This document shows, piece by piece, positions 45,068 through 53,811 of a DNA stretch of 64,000 bases (positions are counted from its first letter, which is position 1; every line of letters begins with the position of its first letter). Source of the stretch: Alteromonas sp. 5E99-2 (lineage in GTDB: Bacteria; Pseudomonadota; Gammaproteobacteria; Enterobacterales; Alteromonadaceae). The position numbers and the translations under genes are program-made. The stretch covers positions 372,001 through 436,000 of the forward strand of contig NZ_JAFNJE010000001.1 of assembly GCF_017368475.1 (NCBI RefSeq), in the 5' to 3' direction. The notes under the pieces were generated by a model, which worked only from the letters and a program-made list of their open reading frames with translations, ran no database searches and was not told the origin of the DNA.

Positions 45068-47356
45068 ATGAAGTTATTTGGTCGTATTGTTATATGGAGC
45101 TTTGCCATTGTTATCGCTCTTGGTTTATTGGTTTGGGCTCTCTCCCCCGTTGTTTCTCGCCCAATCATTGGGAATATATTAAAAGACAAAGGTCTTGTAC
45201 TTCATGAAGACAGTTCAATTCGCCTAAACCCTTTTCGTTCTCGACTCACAATATCGAATTTATCTTGGTTGCAAAAAGACAACACCGTTTTCGAACTCGA
45301 CACCTTGGCAGTAGATTATAGCTTGTGGAAAGCTGTTTTCGCTAAAGTGCACATAAATGAAATATTTATCGAAGGGGTGTATGCTCACGTAAAACAATCT
45401 GACAACGTATTATCTGTTTTAGGTATTATGCTCAATGAAGAAGCAAAACAAGATGATGCAATTACTGATGAAGCAAACACAACGAATACCAGTGATACTA
45501 GTGAAATAGCCATAGATGTAGCACTTGTTAAGGCAACATTTAAAGATATTCATTTAGAATATGAAGCTGAATTGCAAAATCATAATATTGGAATAAACCT
45601 TTTTGAAATAAATGATGTCGCATTTGACGGAACTCATTTTTCACTAAATAGCTCGGCCAATATCACATTTTCATCATCCATATCTGATGCCGATATCAAT
45701 TTTAATTTTGCCACATCTCTAGTATTAAAAGGCAGTTTGGGTGACGTAATTCACGCAGAGTTAGGCGATTTAACCACTGAATTTTCAAATCTCTCATATA
45801 AAGACAAAGACTACCAAGCAACATTAGGTTTATTTGAAGTAAATGTACCCGAAGCGTCGGCCTCTATTGGCGATGATATTCAAGTCTCTAGCTTAGTTAG
45901 CGTTGAAATGAGTAGCCTAAGTGCTCAACATACTGGCGGTATTACACTGGCTAAAATCAGTGCACTTCAGTTACCCCAATTGATAGTTAACAATACAAAC
46001 AATGTTGTTTCAGCTAAATGGGATTCATTTGTCATAGATGAATCTCAATTTTTAGTGGATTCAGATAATCAACAAATGGCGTCGTTTAAAGCGCTCTCCT
46101 TTAATCAGTTCTCTGGCGAATTCGACCTCAATAAAGGTGTTTCGGATCTATCTTTGGATACTGTGGCACTAGACCAACTTATTGCAAATATAACCGTGGA
46201 CCAATCTGGTAGTATTGCTGCCATTGACGCTATATCAGCGACTGAACCTGACAACGACAACCAAGCAGAAGCAGAAGCAGAAGCAGAAGCAGAAAATAAT
46301 ACAGATGAAAAAGTAAAGGATAGTGTTTTCTTTAACGTCAATACAATCGCTTTAACTTCACCAGCAAAAATTCATTTTGAAGACCAGTCAATAAGCCCAC
46401 TATTTGACAAAAATATCGAAATATCGACCCTATCCATAGACAATATCAATAACAAAGATAACAACGAATCTGCTGAGTTTTTACTTTCTTTGAAAGACGA
46501 AGATTACTTTAGCTATCAAATTGATGGAAGTGCTCAGCCCTTTGGCGAAAAACTAAATTTGATACTTAACAGTAATATAAAAGAGCTCGCTGTTCACGAA
46601 GTGTCACCTTATTTACATACCGCATTAGGTTTTGGCGTTGAAGCCGGTCAATTAGATTCAGAGGCCAGTATTACAGTCGCAGACAATGCTCTCGATGGAA
46701 CACTAAAGCTGAATTTACGAGGCGCAACATTCACTTCGAATAAGGCAAAAGAGGAAGACGAATTAGATATGGTCGGCCAAGCAGCAATCCCACTGAATGT
46801 TGCATTAGGTATGCTAAAAGACAATGACGGTAATATAAATTTAACCATTCCAGTCAATGGTGACGTAGACGACCCCAGCTTTGGAGTGCAATACATAATT
46901 GGTTTAGTAGTGAAAAAAGCAGTAATGAACCAAACTAAAAAACACCTTATCAATACCTTCGTTCCTTACGGGCAAATTTTAAGTATTGCTTATTCTGCTG
47001 GTACTTACGCACTTAAAGTCCGTTTTGAAGATTTAGTGTATGAACCAAAGCAAACTGCACTCAATGAATCGCAATTAACCTTTGTTGACCAGTTTGTCGC
47101 ATTAATGGAAAAGAAACCGGACATCCAAGTTAACGTATGCCCCATAGCTTCAACCTCGGAGCTCGATGAAACCATAGGAAAAGAAACAATAACTAAAGAT
47201 CAAAAGCAACGTTTGGTTGAAATAGCAAAAGAACGAGGCGATGAATTTAAACGCCAAGTCACCGAACAAGGAGTTGATTCAGCGCGAATACTATTGTGTA
47301 GTCCTGAAATAGATTTTAGCCAGAAGAGTTTACCTAGAATATCACTATCAGTTTAA
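45068..47356 (+). CDS. AsmA-like DUF748 protein
   Basis: A 762-residue envelope protein: one N-terminal membrane helix (about 7-27), then a long DUF748/AsmA-type region. The opening VHINEIFIEGVYAHV and LNPFRSRLTISNLSW are family hallmarks, as is the C-terminal PLNVALGMLKDNDGNINLTIPVNG box (about 575-600). The final 100 residues carry a charged helix and CPIASTSEL. Members of the AsmA group bridge the membranes and move phospholipid; DUF748 itself is uncharacterised. Between about 400 and 409 lies an (AE)n stretch encoded by five GCAGAA units. Confidence 0.88.
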   Translation: MKLFGRIVIWSFAIVIALGLLVWALSPVVSRPIIGNILKDKGLVLHEDSSIRLNPFRSRLTISNLSWLQKDNTVFELDTLAVDYSLWKAVFAKVHINEIFIEGVYAHVKQSDNVLSVLGIMLNEEAKQDDAITDEANTTNTSDTSEIAIDVALVKATFKDIHLEYEAELQNHNIGINLFEINDVAFDGTHFSLNSSANITFSSSISDADINFNFATSLVLKGSLGDVIHAELGDLTTEFSNLSYKDKDYQATLGLFEVNVPEASASIGDDIQVSSLVSVEMSSLSAQHTGGITLAKISALQLPQLIVNNTNNVVSAKWDSFVIDESQFLVDSDNQQMASFKALSFNQFSGEFDLNKGVSDLSLDTVALDQLIANITVDQSGSIAAIDAISATEPDNDNQAEAEAEAEAENNTDEKVKDSVFFNVNTIALTSPAKIHFEDQSISPLFDKNIEISTLSIDNINNKDNNESAEFLLSLKDEDYFSYQIDGSAQPFGEKLNLILNSNIKELAVHEVSPYLHTALGFGVEAGQLDSEASITVADNALDGTLKLNLRGATFTSNKAKEEDELDMVGQAAIPLNVALGMLKDNDGNINLTIPVNGDVDDPSFGVQYIIGLVVKKAVMNQTKKHLINTFVPYGQILSIAYSAGTYALKVRFEDLVYEPKQTALNESQLTFVDQFVALMEKKPDIQVNVCPIASTSELDETIGKETITKDQKQRLVEIAKERGDEFKRQVTEQGVDSARILLCSPEIDFSQKSLPRISLSV
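46265..46294. repeat. five tandem GCAGAA hexamers within the DUF748 gene
   Basis: Five exact copies of GCAGAA encode alternating Ala-Glu. The unit is in frame, so copy-number change would lengthen or shorten a linker without a frameshift. The tract lies between two conserved regions. Confidence 0.9.
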
Positions 47357-47460
47357 GGCTAAAAACAACATAATAATTTGAAACTGTTATAACCAACGCC
47401 TTTGCTGTAATGCAAATGTGTTGGTTAACTCAAAATTGTTAAAATAGGAAGGTTAAATTC

Positions 47461-47637
47461 TTATTCTTCGTGTCTGTGCTTCTTCAAAAAATCTCTAATA
47501 AAGTGCCTAATTTCTCTAGCAGCACTAGTATCTAATTCGTCACATAAATCCACAAACTCGTCTCTTTCTTCTTTTTTTATACGAATAATGAGTTGGCTAT
47601 TTTTCTTCGTATCTTTTTTATCGTTCACTTTAGACAT
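47461..47637 (-). CDS. 58-residue ribbon-helix-helix protein
   Basis: A short gene not obvious from length alone: ATG at 47637, TAA at 47461. The product has a basic N-terminus (SKVNDKKDTKKN), then one beta-strand NSQLIIRIKK and two helices, EERDEFVDLCDELDTSAA and REIRHFIRDFLKKH, the layout of ribbon-helix-helix (Arc/CopG-type) DNA-binding proteins. Such dimers contact DNA with the strand. No toxin gene is adjacent. The upstream 255 bp is AT-rich with no gene. It could regulate itself or a nearby gene, but no operator was identified. Confidence 0.75.
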   Translation of the reverse strand: MSKVNDKKDTKKNSQLIIRIKKEERDEFVDLCDELDTSAAREIRHFIRDFLKKHRHEE

Positions 47638-47892
47638 GCATAAACTTCTTAATCAGCACTGCAATTCACTATTAAAAACAAACCAGCGCTATAGTTAGTA
47701 TTTATATTGTATATACACATACTTACATCACTAATGTTACACTTTTATGTCTACGAGATGAAAAGTTAATTAAAATTTGACAAAAGTAATTCATTGTATA
47801 TACTTTAAATATGCATCAGATACTCAAAGTATCTCAGTTGCAAAAATTAAAATTTTTTACTGACTATATAAGCGTCAGAATTGGGAGTAAGT

Positions 47893-48318
47893 ATGAAAAA
47901 ATTAGCAGCAAAACTCACCATTATCAGTGTAATCAGTTTTATTTCTTTAGGCCTTCAAGCATCGACAATAAATGCTAATGAGCTTTCACAATCTGGTATT
48001 CAATTAGTGAAAGTAAAAGACGTTATGCCAAGCTATCCAAGCAGTGCATTAAATGATAAAACTCAAGGTACAGTTACTTTGTCTTATGATTTGAATACTC
48101 AAGGGCAACCGGTCAATATTAAAGTGGTTAACTTTAAAGGGTCTAAACGCTTTATTCGCTCCTCAATAAAAGCGTTAGAAAACTCGCGTTTTGAACCTGT
48201 TACTGCAAACAATTCAGCGGTAAGCGTTATGGGCCTTCAAAAAGAGTATGAATACTTGATGTTGGACGATAGTAACAACAAGCGACTTTCACCTGGGTTT
48301 GTTGCTTTCAATATTTAA
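47893..48318 (+). CDS. exported TonB C-terminal-domain protein
   Basis: A 141-residue exported protein starting at the ATG at 47893, which has GGGAG 5 bases before it. The signal peptide spans about 1-28. The rest is a TonB C-terminal-like domain: VMPSYPSSALNDKTQGTVTLSY, then RFIRSSIKALENSRFEPV. It lacks the membrane anchor and proline-rich spacer of a real TonB, so it is a free periplasmic domain. The role may be protein-protein interaction with a receptor. A strong terminator follows. Confidence 0.83.
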   Translation: MKKLAAKLTIISVISFISLGLQASTINANELSQSGIQLVKVKDVMPSYPSSALNDKTQGTVTLSYDLNTQGQPVNIKVVNFKGSKRFIRSSIKALENSRFEPVTANNSAVSVMGLQKEYEYLMLDDSNNKRLSPGFVAFNI

Positions 48319-48334
48319 TAATACATTTTTACCT

Positions 48335-48360
48335 AAAAACCCCTTTATTGGGGTTTTTTA
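48335..48360 (+). terminator. rho-independent terminator
   Basis: AAAAACCCC at 48335-48343 and GGGGTTTTT at 48350-48358 form a 9-bp stem with loop TTTATT and a T-run. It ends the TonB-C-domain gene. Confidence 0.88.
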
Positions 48361-48441
48361 TTGGGTAAAAAATAGCGTTACATCCAAAAAAGCGTAGTAT
48401 GCAGCTATACCACCGTCACGTTATGAATCCACATTGCAGTA

Positions 48442-49368
48442 ATGAATTATTCTCAAACAAAGTTTTCTGTACTTGTCGTTCCTATTTTCATATTTATTGC
48501 CATAGTTATTGTTCAGGCTTTCTCACTTTACCAAACGAAAACAATCAATTTTCCCTCTAAATTAAAAGAGATATCGGGTATTGAGGTTGATAAAAAAGGA
48601 CATCTTTGGGCGATAAACGACGGAGGAGATGGTCCCTACTTATACCGTGTCAATGAACTTGGTAATATTGAGAAAAAAATAAAAATTAACAACGCAAAAA
48701 ACTGGGACTGGGAGGATCTTACACAAGACACCTTCGGTCACTTCTTTGTGGGCGATTTTGGCAATAATGGAAAAGATAGAAAATGGATGACTATTTACAA
48801 AATTGAAAACCCCATTGATATTAAAAGTAACGAAACGTCTGCGGAAATTATTAAATTTACCTATCCAGAGATTGTAACAAAAGAGCAGGCAAACGTATTT
48901 AAAGATGCTCATTATGATATTGAAGCCTTTATCTATTTCAAACGTAACCTCTACTTATTCACTAAAAATCGCACTAACCCATTTGACGGTATCACTCGAC
49001 TTTATAAAATTGGCGACCATGCTGCCAATTTCCAAGCAGAATACATGGGTGAATATAAAACTTGCACAGAATTAAAAGAGTTATGTTGGATAACATCAGC
49101 TGCGCTAAGCCCCGACAAATCAAAACTGGTACTACTGGATTCTCAAAGAATTTGGCTATTTGAAAACTGGGATAATGACAACTTCTTTTCTGGTGATGCC
49201 TACCAAATCAACTTAGGTTTAGTCACTCAAAAAGAGGCAATTACCTTCCTAGACGATAATCATGTCATTTTTACCGACGAGCTTTATCATGGGGTCGGTG
49301 GAAATGGGTATGTAGTTGATCTTCGTAATGTTAATAAAATACCACTAAAGACCAATAGTAAAAGTTGA
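48442..49368 (+). CDS. membrane-anchored or secreted beta-propeller-like protein
   Basis: A 308-residue protein with an N-terminal hydrophobic anchor or signal (about 9-28). The rest shows propeller-type repeats: KLKEISGIEVDKKGHLWAIND, NWDWEDLTQDTFGHFFVGDF and YDIEAFIYFKRNLYLFTKNR. The segment NDGGDGPYLYRVN with the following WDWEDL motif recalls a propeller family frequent in Bacteroidetes; SdiA-regulated-like propellers are an alternative. No enzyme motif is visible. It stands alone between two terminators or weak gaps. Confidence 0.65.
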   Translation: MNYSQTKFSVLVVPIFIFIAIVIVQAFSLYQTKTINFPSKLKEISGIEVDKKGHLWAINDGGDGPYLYRVNELGNIEKKIKINNAKNWDWEDLTQDTFGHFFVGDFGNNGKDRKWMTIYKIENPIDIKSNETSAEIIKFTYPEIVTKEQANVFKDAHYDIEAFIYFKRNLYLFTKNRTNPFDGITRLYKIGDHAANFQAEYMGEYKTCTELKELCWITSAALSPDKSKLVLLDSQRIWLFENWDNDNFFSGDAYQINLGLVTQKEAITFLDDNHVIFTDELYHGVGGNGYVVDLRNVNKIPLKTNSKS

Positions 49369-49452
49369 TTATATTAATCTACTTTATGTATTTTTATATC
49401 GCTTAGTCCCCATATAGAATTACCCTAAGTTAAAAACCTTAGGAAGCATTCA

Positions 49453-49554
49453 ATGAAAAAATTAATTAACGCACTATTTCGTTCAACAAAACAAAAAGCA
49501 CTAACAGACTGTAATTACAAAGATAACTATTATGGTGATAGGTGCTGTAAATAG
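49453..49554 (+). CDS. possible 33-residue Cys-containing peptide
   Basis: ATG at 49453, TAG at 49552-49554. AGGAAG ends 6 bases before the ATG, a strong ribosome site. The product is basic at the start (MKKLINALFRSTKQ) and ends TDCNYKDNYYGDRCCK with three cysteines, unlike random AT-rich translation. The stop lies 16 bases before the alkyltransferase-like start, so it could be a coupled leader or an independent small protein. Conservation is unknown. Confidence 0.45.
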   Translation: MKKLINALFRSTKQKALTDCNYKDNYYGDRCCK

Positions 49555-49570
49555 GAAACCATTTCCGTCA

Positions 49571-49894
49571 ATGAATACGAACAGTATTGATAAATATAAG
49601 GCAATAAACGGTGTTGTTTTACGTATCCCAGTAGGTACAGTCGCGTCTTATGGCCAAGTTGCTGCATTAGCAGGATTACCTGGCCGAGCTCGACTTGTAG
49701 GGAAAGCACTGAGTAGCCGTATTAATGAAATGGATATTCCTTGGTATCGCGTTCTACGCAGCGATGGAAAAATTGCATTCGCAGAATCTTCAATTCAGTA
49801 TCAGCGGCAAGTAGAACAGCTCAAACACGATGGTGTTGTCGTGATTAAAGGTAAGGTAAACATGCGTACTTACCAATGGGAATCCGTACTTTAA
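49571..49894 (+). CDS. alkyltransferase-like protein (ATL / YbaZ type)
   Basis: A 107-residue DNA-binding protein of the MGMT-like family. The helix-turn-helix region is VASYGQVAALAGLPGRARLVG. The active-site Cys motif PCHR of real alkyltransferases is replaced by PWYRVL, so it cannot transfer an alkyl group. ATL proteins flag O6-alkylguanine for nucleotide excision repair. The ATG at 49571 is chosen over an open frame to 49532, which would overlap the small upstream gene. Confidence 0.85.
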   Translation: MNTNSIDKYKAINGVVLRIPVGTVASYGQVAALAGLPGRARLVGKALSSRINEMDIPWYRVLRSDGKIAFAESSIQYQRQVEQLKHDGVVVIKGKVNMRTYQWESVL

Positions 49895-49970
49895 GAGCAA
49901 GAGAATGGGTAGGAATTCACCTAGATAACGTGATAATGTTATCTACATACAAACTAATAGGTTATATACA

Positions 49971-50798
49971 ATGCGTCGCAATCTAATTTTATTCTTTCTA
50001 ATAACATTTTTTTGTATAAAAGCAGGTGCCGAGCAACCATCGTTAATAAAATCGGCCAGTGAACAAGAATATCGAGATGCCTTGTCTCATTTGAAGCAAA
50101 TGCTTCCTGAAGTAGAAAACAAAGCAGTCTATAGCCCACTTTTAAGACCTTTTGGTTTACTAGACGTCGTGCCAACTCAACTAAAATCTAAAGACGATAA
50201 AATAGCCTTCATCAATTTCAATCTAGGCGTTATGGGCAGTACTTTAGGGTTGAATAAAGAAGATATAGCACTACTTCCAAATTCGGTTTTATGCAACGAT
50301 GAGAGCTGTATTCAAAAACGCATAACCCTTGCAGAAAAATTTTTGGTTGACGCAGAGCAAGCGTTAAATCAATTTGCCCAGTCCAGTGAATTTTTCTTAG
50401 TAGGCCAACTTTCAGAATCGGTTTTCCGTATTAATCACACATTTGTAAGTAACTCAGAGGCATATACATATAGACCTTCAAAAATAGTAGGGCTAATTCC
50501 TTCTGCAGATTTCACTCATTATAGCGAACTTACGCAATCACCAGAGTTACTGCGATTAATCGAAGAAAGTGCATCACTAAGAAAGTTAATGCGAGCGTCA
50601 GGGATTGCAGCAGTAGTAAGAAGTAGCAACAACACGCTTAATATTATTTTCAATGGTGTAGGCGATAACCATTGGGGAGTAATTATTGGTGAAAAAGGGT
50701 TAGCCATTCCCTCACCAGGTGAATTTAACCATTTGGGTTACGATTATGACAAAGTTGCTGCATTTCATGATAATGCATTTTATTACCAGACCAATTAA
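49971..50798 (+). CDS. exported protein of unknown function
   Basis: A 275-residue protein with a signal peptide (about 1-20, CIKAGAEQP). The mature part is mainly helical at first (EYRDALSHLKQMLPE) and beta-rich later (NNTLNIIFNGVGDNHWGVIIGEKGL). Two cysteines (LCNDESC) at about 108-113 form a close pair. I do not recognise a family. It precedes the Rof gene by 18 bp on the same strand. Confidence 0.65.
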   Translation: MRRNLILFFLITFFCIKAGAEQPSLIKSASEQEYRDALSHLKQMLPEVENKAVYSPLLRPFGLLDVVPTQLKSKDDKIAFINFNLGVMGSTLGLNKEDIALLPNSVLCNDESCIQKRITLAEKFLVDAEQALNQFAQSSEFFLVGQLSESVFRINHTFVSNSEAYTYRPSKIVGLIPSADFTHYSELTQSPELLRLIEESASLRKLMRASGIAAVVRSSNNTLNIIFNGVGDNHWGVIIGEKGLAIPSPGEFNHLGYDYDKVAAFHDNAFYYQTN

Positions 50799-50816
50799 TT
50801 CTTAATTTAGACGCCA

Positions 50817-51062
50817 ATGATAAGCTGTTCAGACTATGACTATATCGAACTAGTTTGCCTTTATAAAATGACAGTAGAGCTGCACTTCGAAGGTTTTTCT
50901 ATCATTGGCGTAGCGCACGATACAAAACGCAATAGCGAGCTATTAGAAGGTATACAACTGATTATCGAAGATGACGTTCAGTGGTATCCTTTAGATACAC
51001 TATTAGCAATGACGGCTATTACAAAAAACACTTTTTTTCAGCATTTGGAATTTTCTCATTAA
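50817..51062 (+). CDS. rof: Rho-binding antiterminator Rof
   Basis: An 81-residue protein matching the Rof (YaeO) family, which binds Rho and blocks termination. ISCSDYDYIELVCLYKMTVEL at the N-terminus is the conserved ISCxDYDxxE element; VQWYPLDTLLAM matches the later LRLDKI strand. The length is normal. The stop codon at 51060-51062 overlaps the apparent start of the EamA gene. Confidence 0.85.
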   Translation: MISCSDYDYIELVCLYKMTVELHFEGFSIIGVAHDTKRNSELLEGIQLIIEDDVQWYPLDTLLAMTAITKNTFFQHLEFSH

Positions 51063-51909
51063 AACAGCCCCCCTTATTTTATTTTCACTCATTGCATTCG
51101 CAGCAAACTCAGTTTTATGTCGATTAGCCTTTACACACAGTACAATTGACGGAGGAAGCTTTACTATAATTCGTATTTTGTCCGGCGCAATAATGCTTTG
51201 GATTCTCGTGTTTTTAAATCAAAAGCGCATAGCTAAACCCAATAATAATGCATCTTGGTTAGGCGCGTTATCCCTCTTTGGATACTGCGCAGCATTTTCC
51301 TATGCATACTTGCACTTGGATACTGCACTAGGCGCGCTTATTCTTTTCGGCACAGTACAACTCGTTATAATTGGAACGAGTATAACCAGTAGTGAAAAGA
51401 CATCTTTACGCACATGGGGTGGTGTTGTTTTAGCTCTCTGTGGGTTCGCTTATTTAATGTTTCCGACAGAAGTAAACGAATCGAAAATTTCCGTGGTAGG
51501 TACTGGCTTAATGATTTTATCTGGAATAAGTTGGGCTATATACACTCTTTTGGGTAGAAAGAGCGAAACACCTTTAGCTGATAGCGCAATTCACTTTAGC
51601 CGTGCCTTGTATTTCTGCGTCCCACTTGCCGCTTCCTTCTTGTTTCTACATTCTCCCTACATCACTACAAAAGGGCTTTTTCTTGCCATTGCGTCCGGCG
51701 CAATTACGTCTGGAATGGGCTATGCCATTTGGTATAAAGTTTTACCTCGCCTGACGAGACTACAAGCCGGTGTAATTCAGCTCAACGTCCCTATTGTTGC
51801 CGCATTAGGAGGGGTAATCTTCGTAGGCGAAAGCATCACTCTTTCATTTATTGTAGCCACAGTGTTATTACTTGGTGGAGTACTTATTACATTAGTCCCT
51901 GAAAAATAA
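51058..51909 (+). CDS. EamA-family drug/metabolite transporter without a normal start codon
   Basis: A 10-helix DMT transporter, 283 residues if it starts at 51058. The two EamA repeats are visible, with TM1 being PLILFSLIAFAANSVLCRL and the second repeat starting VGTGLMILSGISWAIYTLLG. The frame is open from 51013 but contains no ATG, GTG or TTG before the TTG at 51178, which would remove all of TM1. The ATT at 51058 (GGA 8 bases upstream, overlapping the rof stop) gives the standard length and is the best start. An alternative is a frameshift or base error near the run of seven T at 51032-51038. The cargo is unknown. Confidence 0.75.
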   Translation: MKTAPLILFSLIAFAANSVLCRLAFTHSTIDGGSFTIIRILSGAIMLWILVFLNQKRIAKPNNNASWLGALSLFGYCAAFSYAYLHLDTALGALILFGTVQLVIIGTSITSSEKTSLRTWGGVVLALCGFAYLMFPTEVNESKISVVGTGLMILSGISWAIYTLLGRKSETPLADSAIHFSRALYFCVPLAASFLFLHSPYITTKGLFLAIASGAITSGMGYAIWYKVLPRLTRLQAGVIQLNVPIVAALGGVIFVGESITLSFIVATVLLLGGVLITLVPEK

Positions 51910-51921
51910 GATTCACACGCC

Positions 51922-52443
51922 CTACCGTTTTATTGTTAACTGTAAACCAATTTCACGGCTTACCCATTCAGCAGTAGGATCTGACTCTTCGCCTATCCCA
52001 AATGAAAGACGGTCGATAGAAAAAGTAGCGATTAAACCATCTTTAGTCTCTTCAAGTTCGAACTCTACGGGACCCGATTTACCCCTTAACACTAATGTGC
52101 CAATGACCTTATAACCCGACGAAGTTGACTCAATTGAGGTACTTGTAAACCTTGCTGTAGGGTGCTTATCAGCAGCAAACCAGTCCTCTTCTGTAAGGGT
52201 TTCATCATACAGCGCATTTCCTGTTTCGGCAGAAGAGACTTGAAATGTAGCTTGTATAGATGCATCTTCTGAAGGCGGTAACACCAAAGTTGCATTCCAA
52301 GAATTAAATACGCCTGTAAAATCTCTACCGGCATGCTGTCCAGAAAAGCTCAGCTTTGAGGTGGTTGAATTTGTTTCAATTTTTTCTGCAAATACCGTCG
52401 TATTAAAAAGAAATAATGAAAGAGTAAATAGTCGTTTGAGCAT
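51922..52443 (-). CDS. YceI-family exported protein (C-terminal partner)
   Basis: A 173-residue YceI lipocalin-like protein with a signal peptide (about 1-19, FNTTVFAEK). Conserved features are KLSFSGQHAGRDFTGVF and the DWFAADKHPTARFTS strand, with the final FSIDRLSFGIG loop. YceI members bind isoprenoid-like molecules in the periplasm. It is 4 bases downstream of the cytochrome b gene in a three-gene operon with a second YceI. Confidence 0.9.
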   Translation of the reverse strand: MLKRLFTLSLFLFNTTVFAEKIETNSTTSKLSFSGQHAGRDFTGVFNSWNATLVLPPSEDASIQATFQVSSAETGNALYDETLTEEDWFAADKHPTARFTSTSIESTSSGYKVIGTLVLRGKSGPVEFELEETKDGLIATFSIDRLSFGIGEESDPTAEWVSREIGLQLTIKR

Positions 52444-52447
52444 TGTG

Positions 52448-52999
52448 TTAGTTCCACCACATACGTCGAATGAGTTTAATATTGTGTTTTACTGTATGTA
52501 CATAAACAGCACTTATATGGCCCACGATAAGCAGCAACATGGTTAAAACGCCGTACCAGTGAACGTTACTTGCAATGATTTGGGCTTCTCTATTTTTTGC
52601 TAGCCCTGGTATATGTGGCCATTTTAACCAGTCAAAAAATACCAAGGTTGGCAAACCGAAAGGACTTGCAGATACCATAACCCATCCAGTGACCGGAATT
52701 AATAACAGCCCTATATAAAGGCTCACATGCCCCAATTTAGCCATTTTTTTCTGCTCTTTCGGAATACTATTCGGTAATAAAGGGGTATAAGTTACGAATT
52801 TAATAAACACTCTTAAAACAAGAGCCCATAGCATCAGAACACCAGATGCCTTATGTATCTGGTACAAGTCAAATTGTTCAGCTTTAGGTAAATCACCATT
52901 TACCATATACCAACCTGATCCTGCCATGAACATAAAACCTAGTGCCATTATCCAGTGTAGGGCAATGGCAAAAGAATGATAGCGAGTGGAGTTAGTCAT
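52448..52999 (-). CDS. cytochrome b561
   Basis: A 183-residue four-helix membrane cytochrome of the cytochrome b561 family. The heme ligands are readable in ALHWIMAL, IHKASGVL, HVSLYIGLLL and VHWYGVL, followed by GHISAVYVH. It carries two b hemes and moves electrons between quinol and a periplasmic acceptor. It is flanked by YceI genes on both sides with a 7-8 bp overlap and a 4-base gap, a known arrangement that links the cytochrome with YceI proteins. Confidence 0.92.
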   Translation of the reverse strand: MTNSTRYHSFAIALHWIMALGFMFMAGSGWYMVNGDLPKAEQFDLYQIHKASGVLMLWALVLRVFIKFVTYTPLLPNSIPKEQKKMAKLGHVSLYIGLLLIPVTGWVMVSASPFGLPTLVFFDWLKWPHIPGLAKNREAQIIASNVHWYGVLTMLLLIVGHISAVYVHTVKHNIKLIRRMWWN

Positions 53000-53624
53000 T
53001 AACTTTAGAGAACTCTCCTGAAATACTCACTTCTACTTCACCACTAACCTGCGGAACATATTTACTTAAACCCCACTGGGTACGATCAATAGTCGTCGAT
53101 GCAGAAAAGCCCATAACTGGTTTACCATTGAATGGATGTTTTTGCATGGCGCCATTAAAAACCACGTCCAAAGTAACAGGCTTAGAAATACCTACAAATG
53201 TCAACATACCATCCATTTTTGCTGTTGATTCACTGGTCATAGTAATTTTTGTTGATTTGAAATCAATGCTGGCATACTTACCCGCGTTAAACCAACCGCT
53301 GTCGTTTGCAAGGATGTCATCAAAATCTTTCTTGTCTGCGTTAGGGTATGCCGTTTGAATTGATGTTGGATCGATAGAAGCCGTAACTTTTGAGTTTTCG
53401 ATATTTGCCGGATCAAAATCAATACTCGCATCAAATGCGGCAAATCTAGCGACATAATCAGACAAGCCTAGATGTTTTACCGTCCAGACAATATTTGCAT
53501 GAGTCGGGTCTACTACGTAGTGCCCTTCTGGTAACTTTTCAAATTCTGTCTTAGCAAAAACTAAAGACGCACAACTTGCTAAAAATAAAGAGCTTGCGAT
53601 AAATCCAAATTTAATTACGTTCAT
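52992..53624 (-). CDS. YceI-family exported protein (first gene of the operon)
   Basis: A 210-residue YceI protein. The ATG at 53624 follows GGAAGTGAAAAA; a frame open to 53684 is not used. The signal ends SCASLVFAKT, perhaps with a lipobox-like Cys. The mature part has the standard DPTHANIVWTVKHLGLSDYV start and the TTIDRTQWGLSKYV end. It begins the YceI-cytochrome b561-YceI operon. The two YceI copies differ enough that they may bind different ligands. Confidence 0.9.
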   Translation of the reverse strand: MNVIKFGFIASSLFLASCASLVFAKTEFEKLPEGHYVVDPTHANIVWTVKHLGLSDYVARFAAFDASIDFDPANIENSKVTASIDPTSIQTAYPNADKKDFDDILANDSGWFNAGKYASIDFKSTKITMTSESTAKMDGMLTFVGISKPVTLDVVFNGAMQKHPFNGKPVMGFSASTTIDRTQWGLSKYVPQVSGEVEVSISGEFSKVND

Positions 53625-53811
53625 TTTTTCACTTCCAATCATTTTGTTCTTATAATATATGCTTATTAATATAGAAATAATCACTTTTTTATGTTGCTTA
53701 TAGCCTTAAGGGTACTATTTGTCGCAAACTAACTAAAAACTATGTGGTTACACATATAAAAAGGAAAGTAGACTTTGCCAATTGCTCGACAAGTCTGACA
53801 TAAATTAATAT

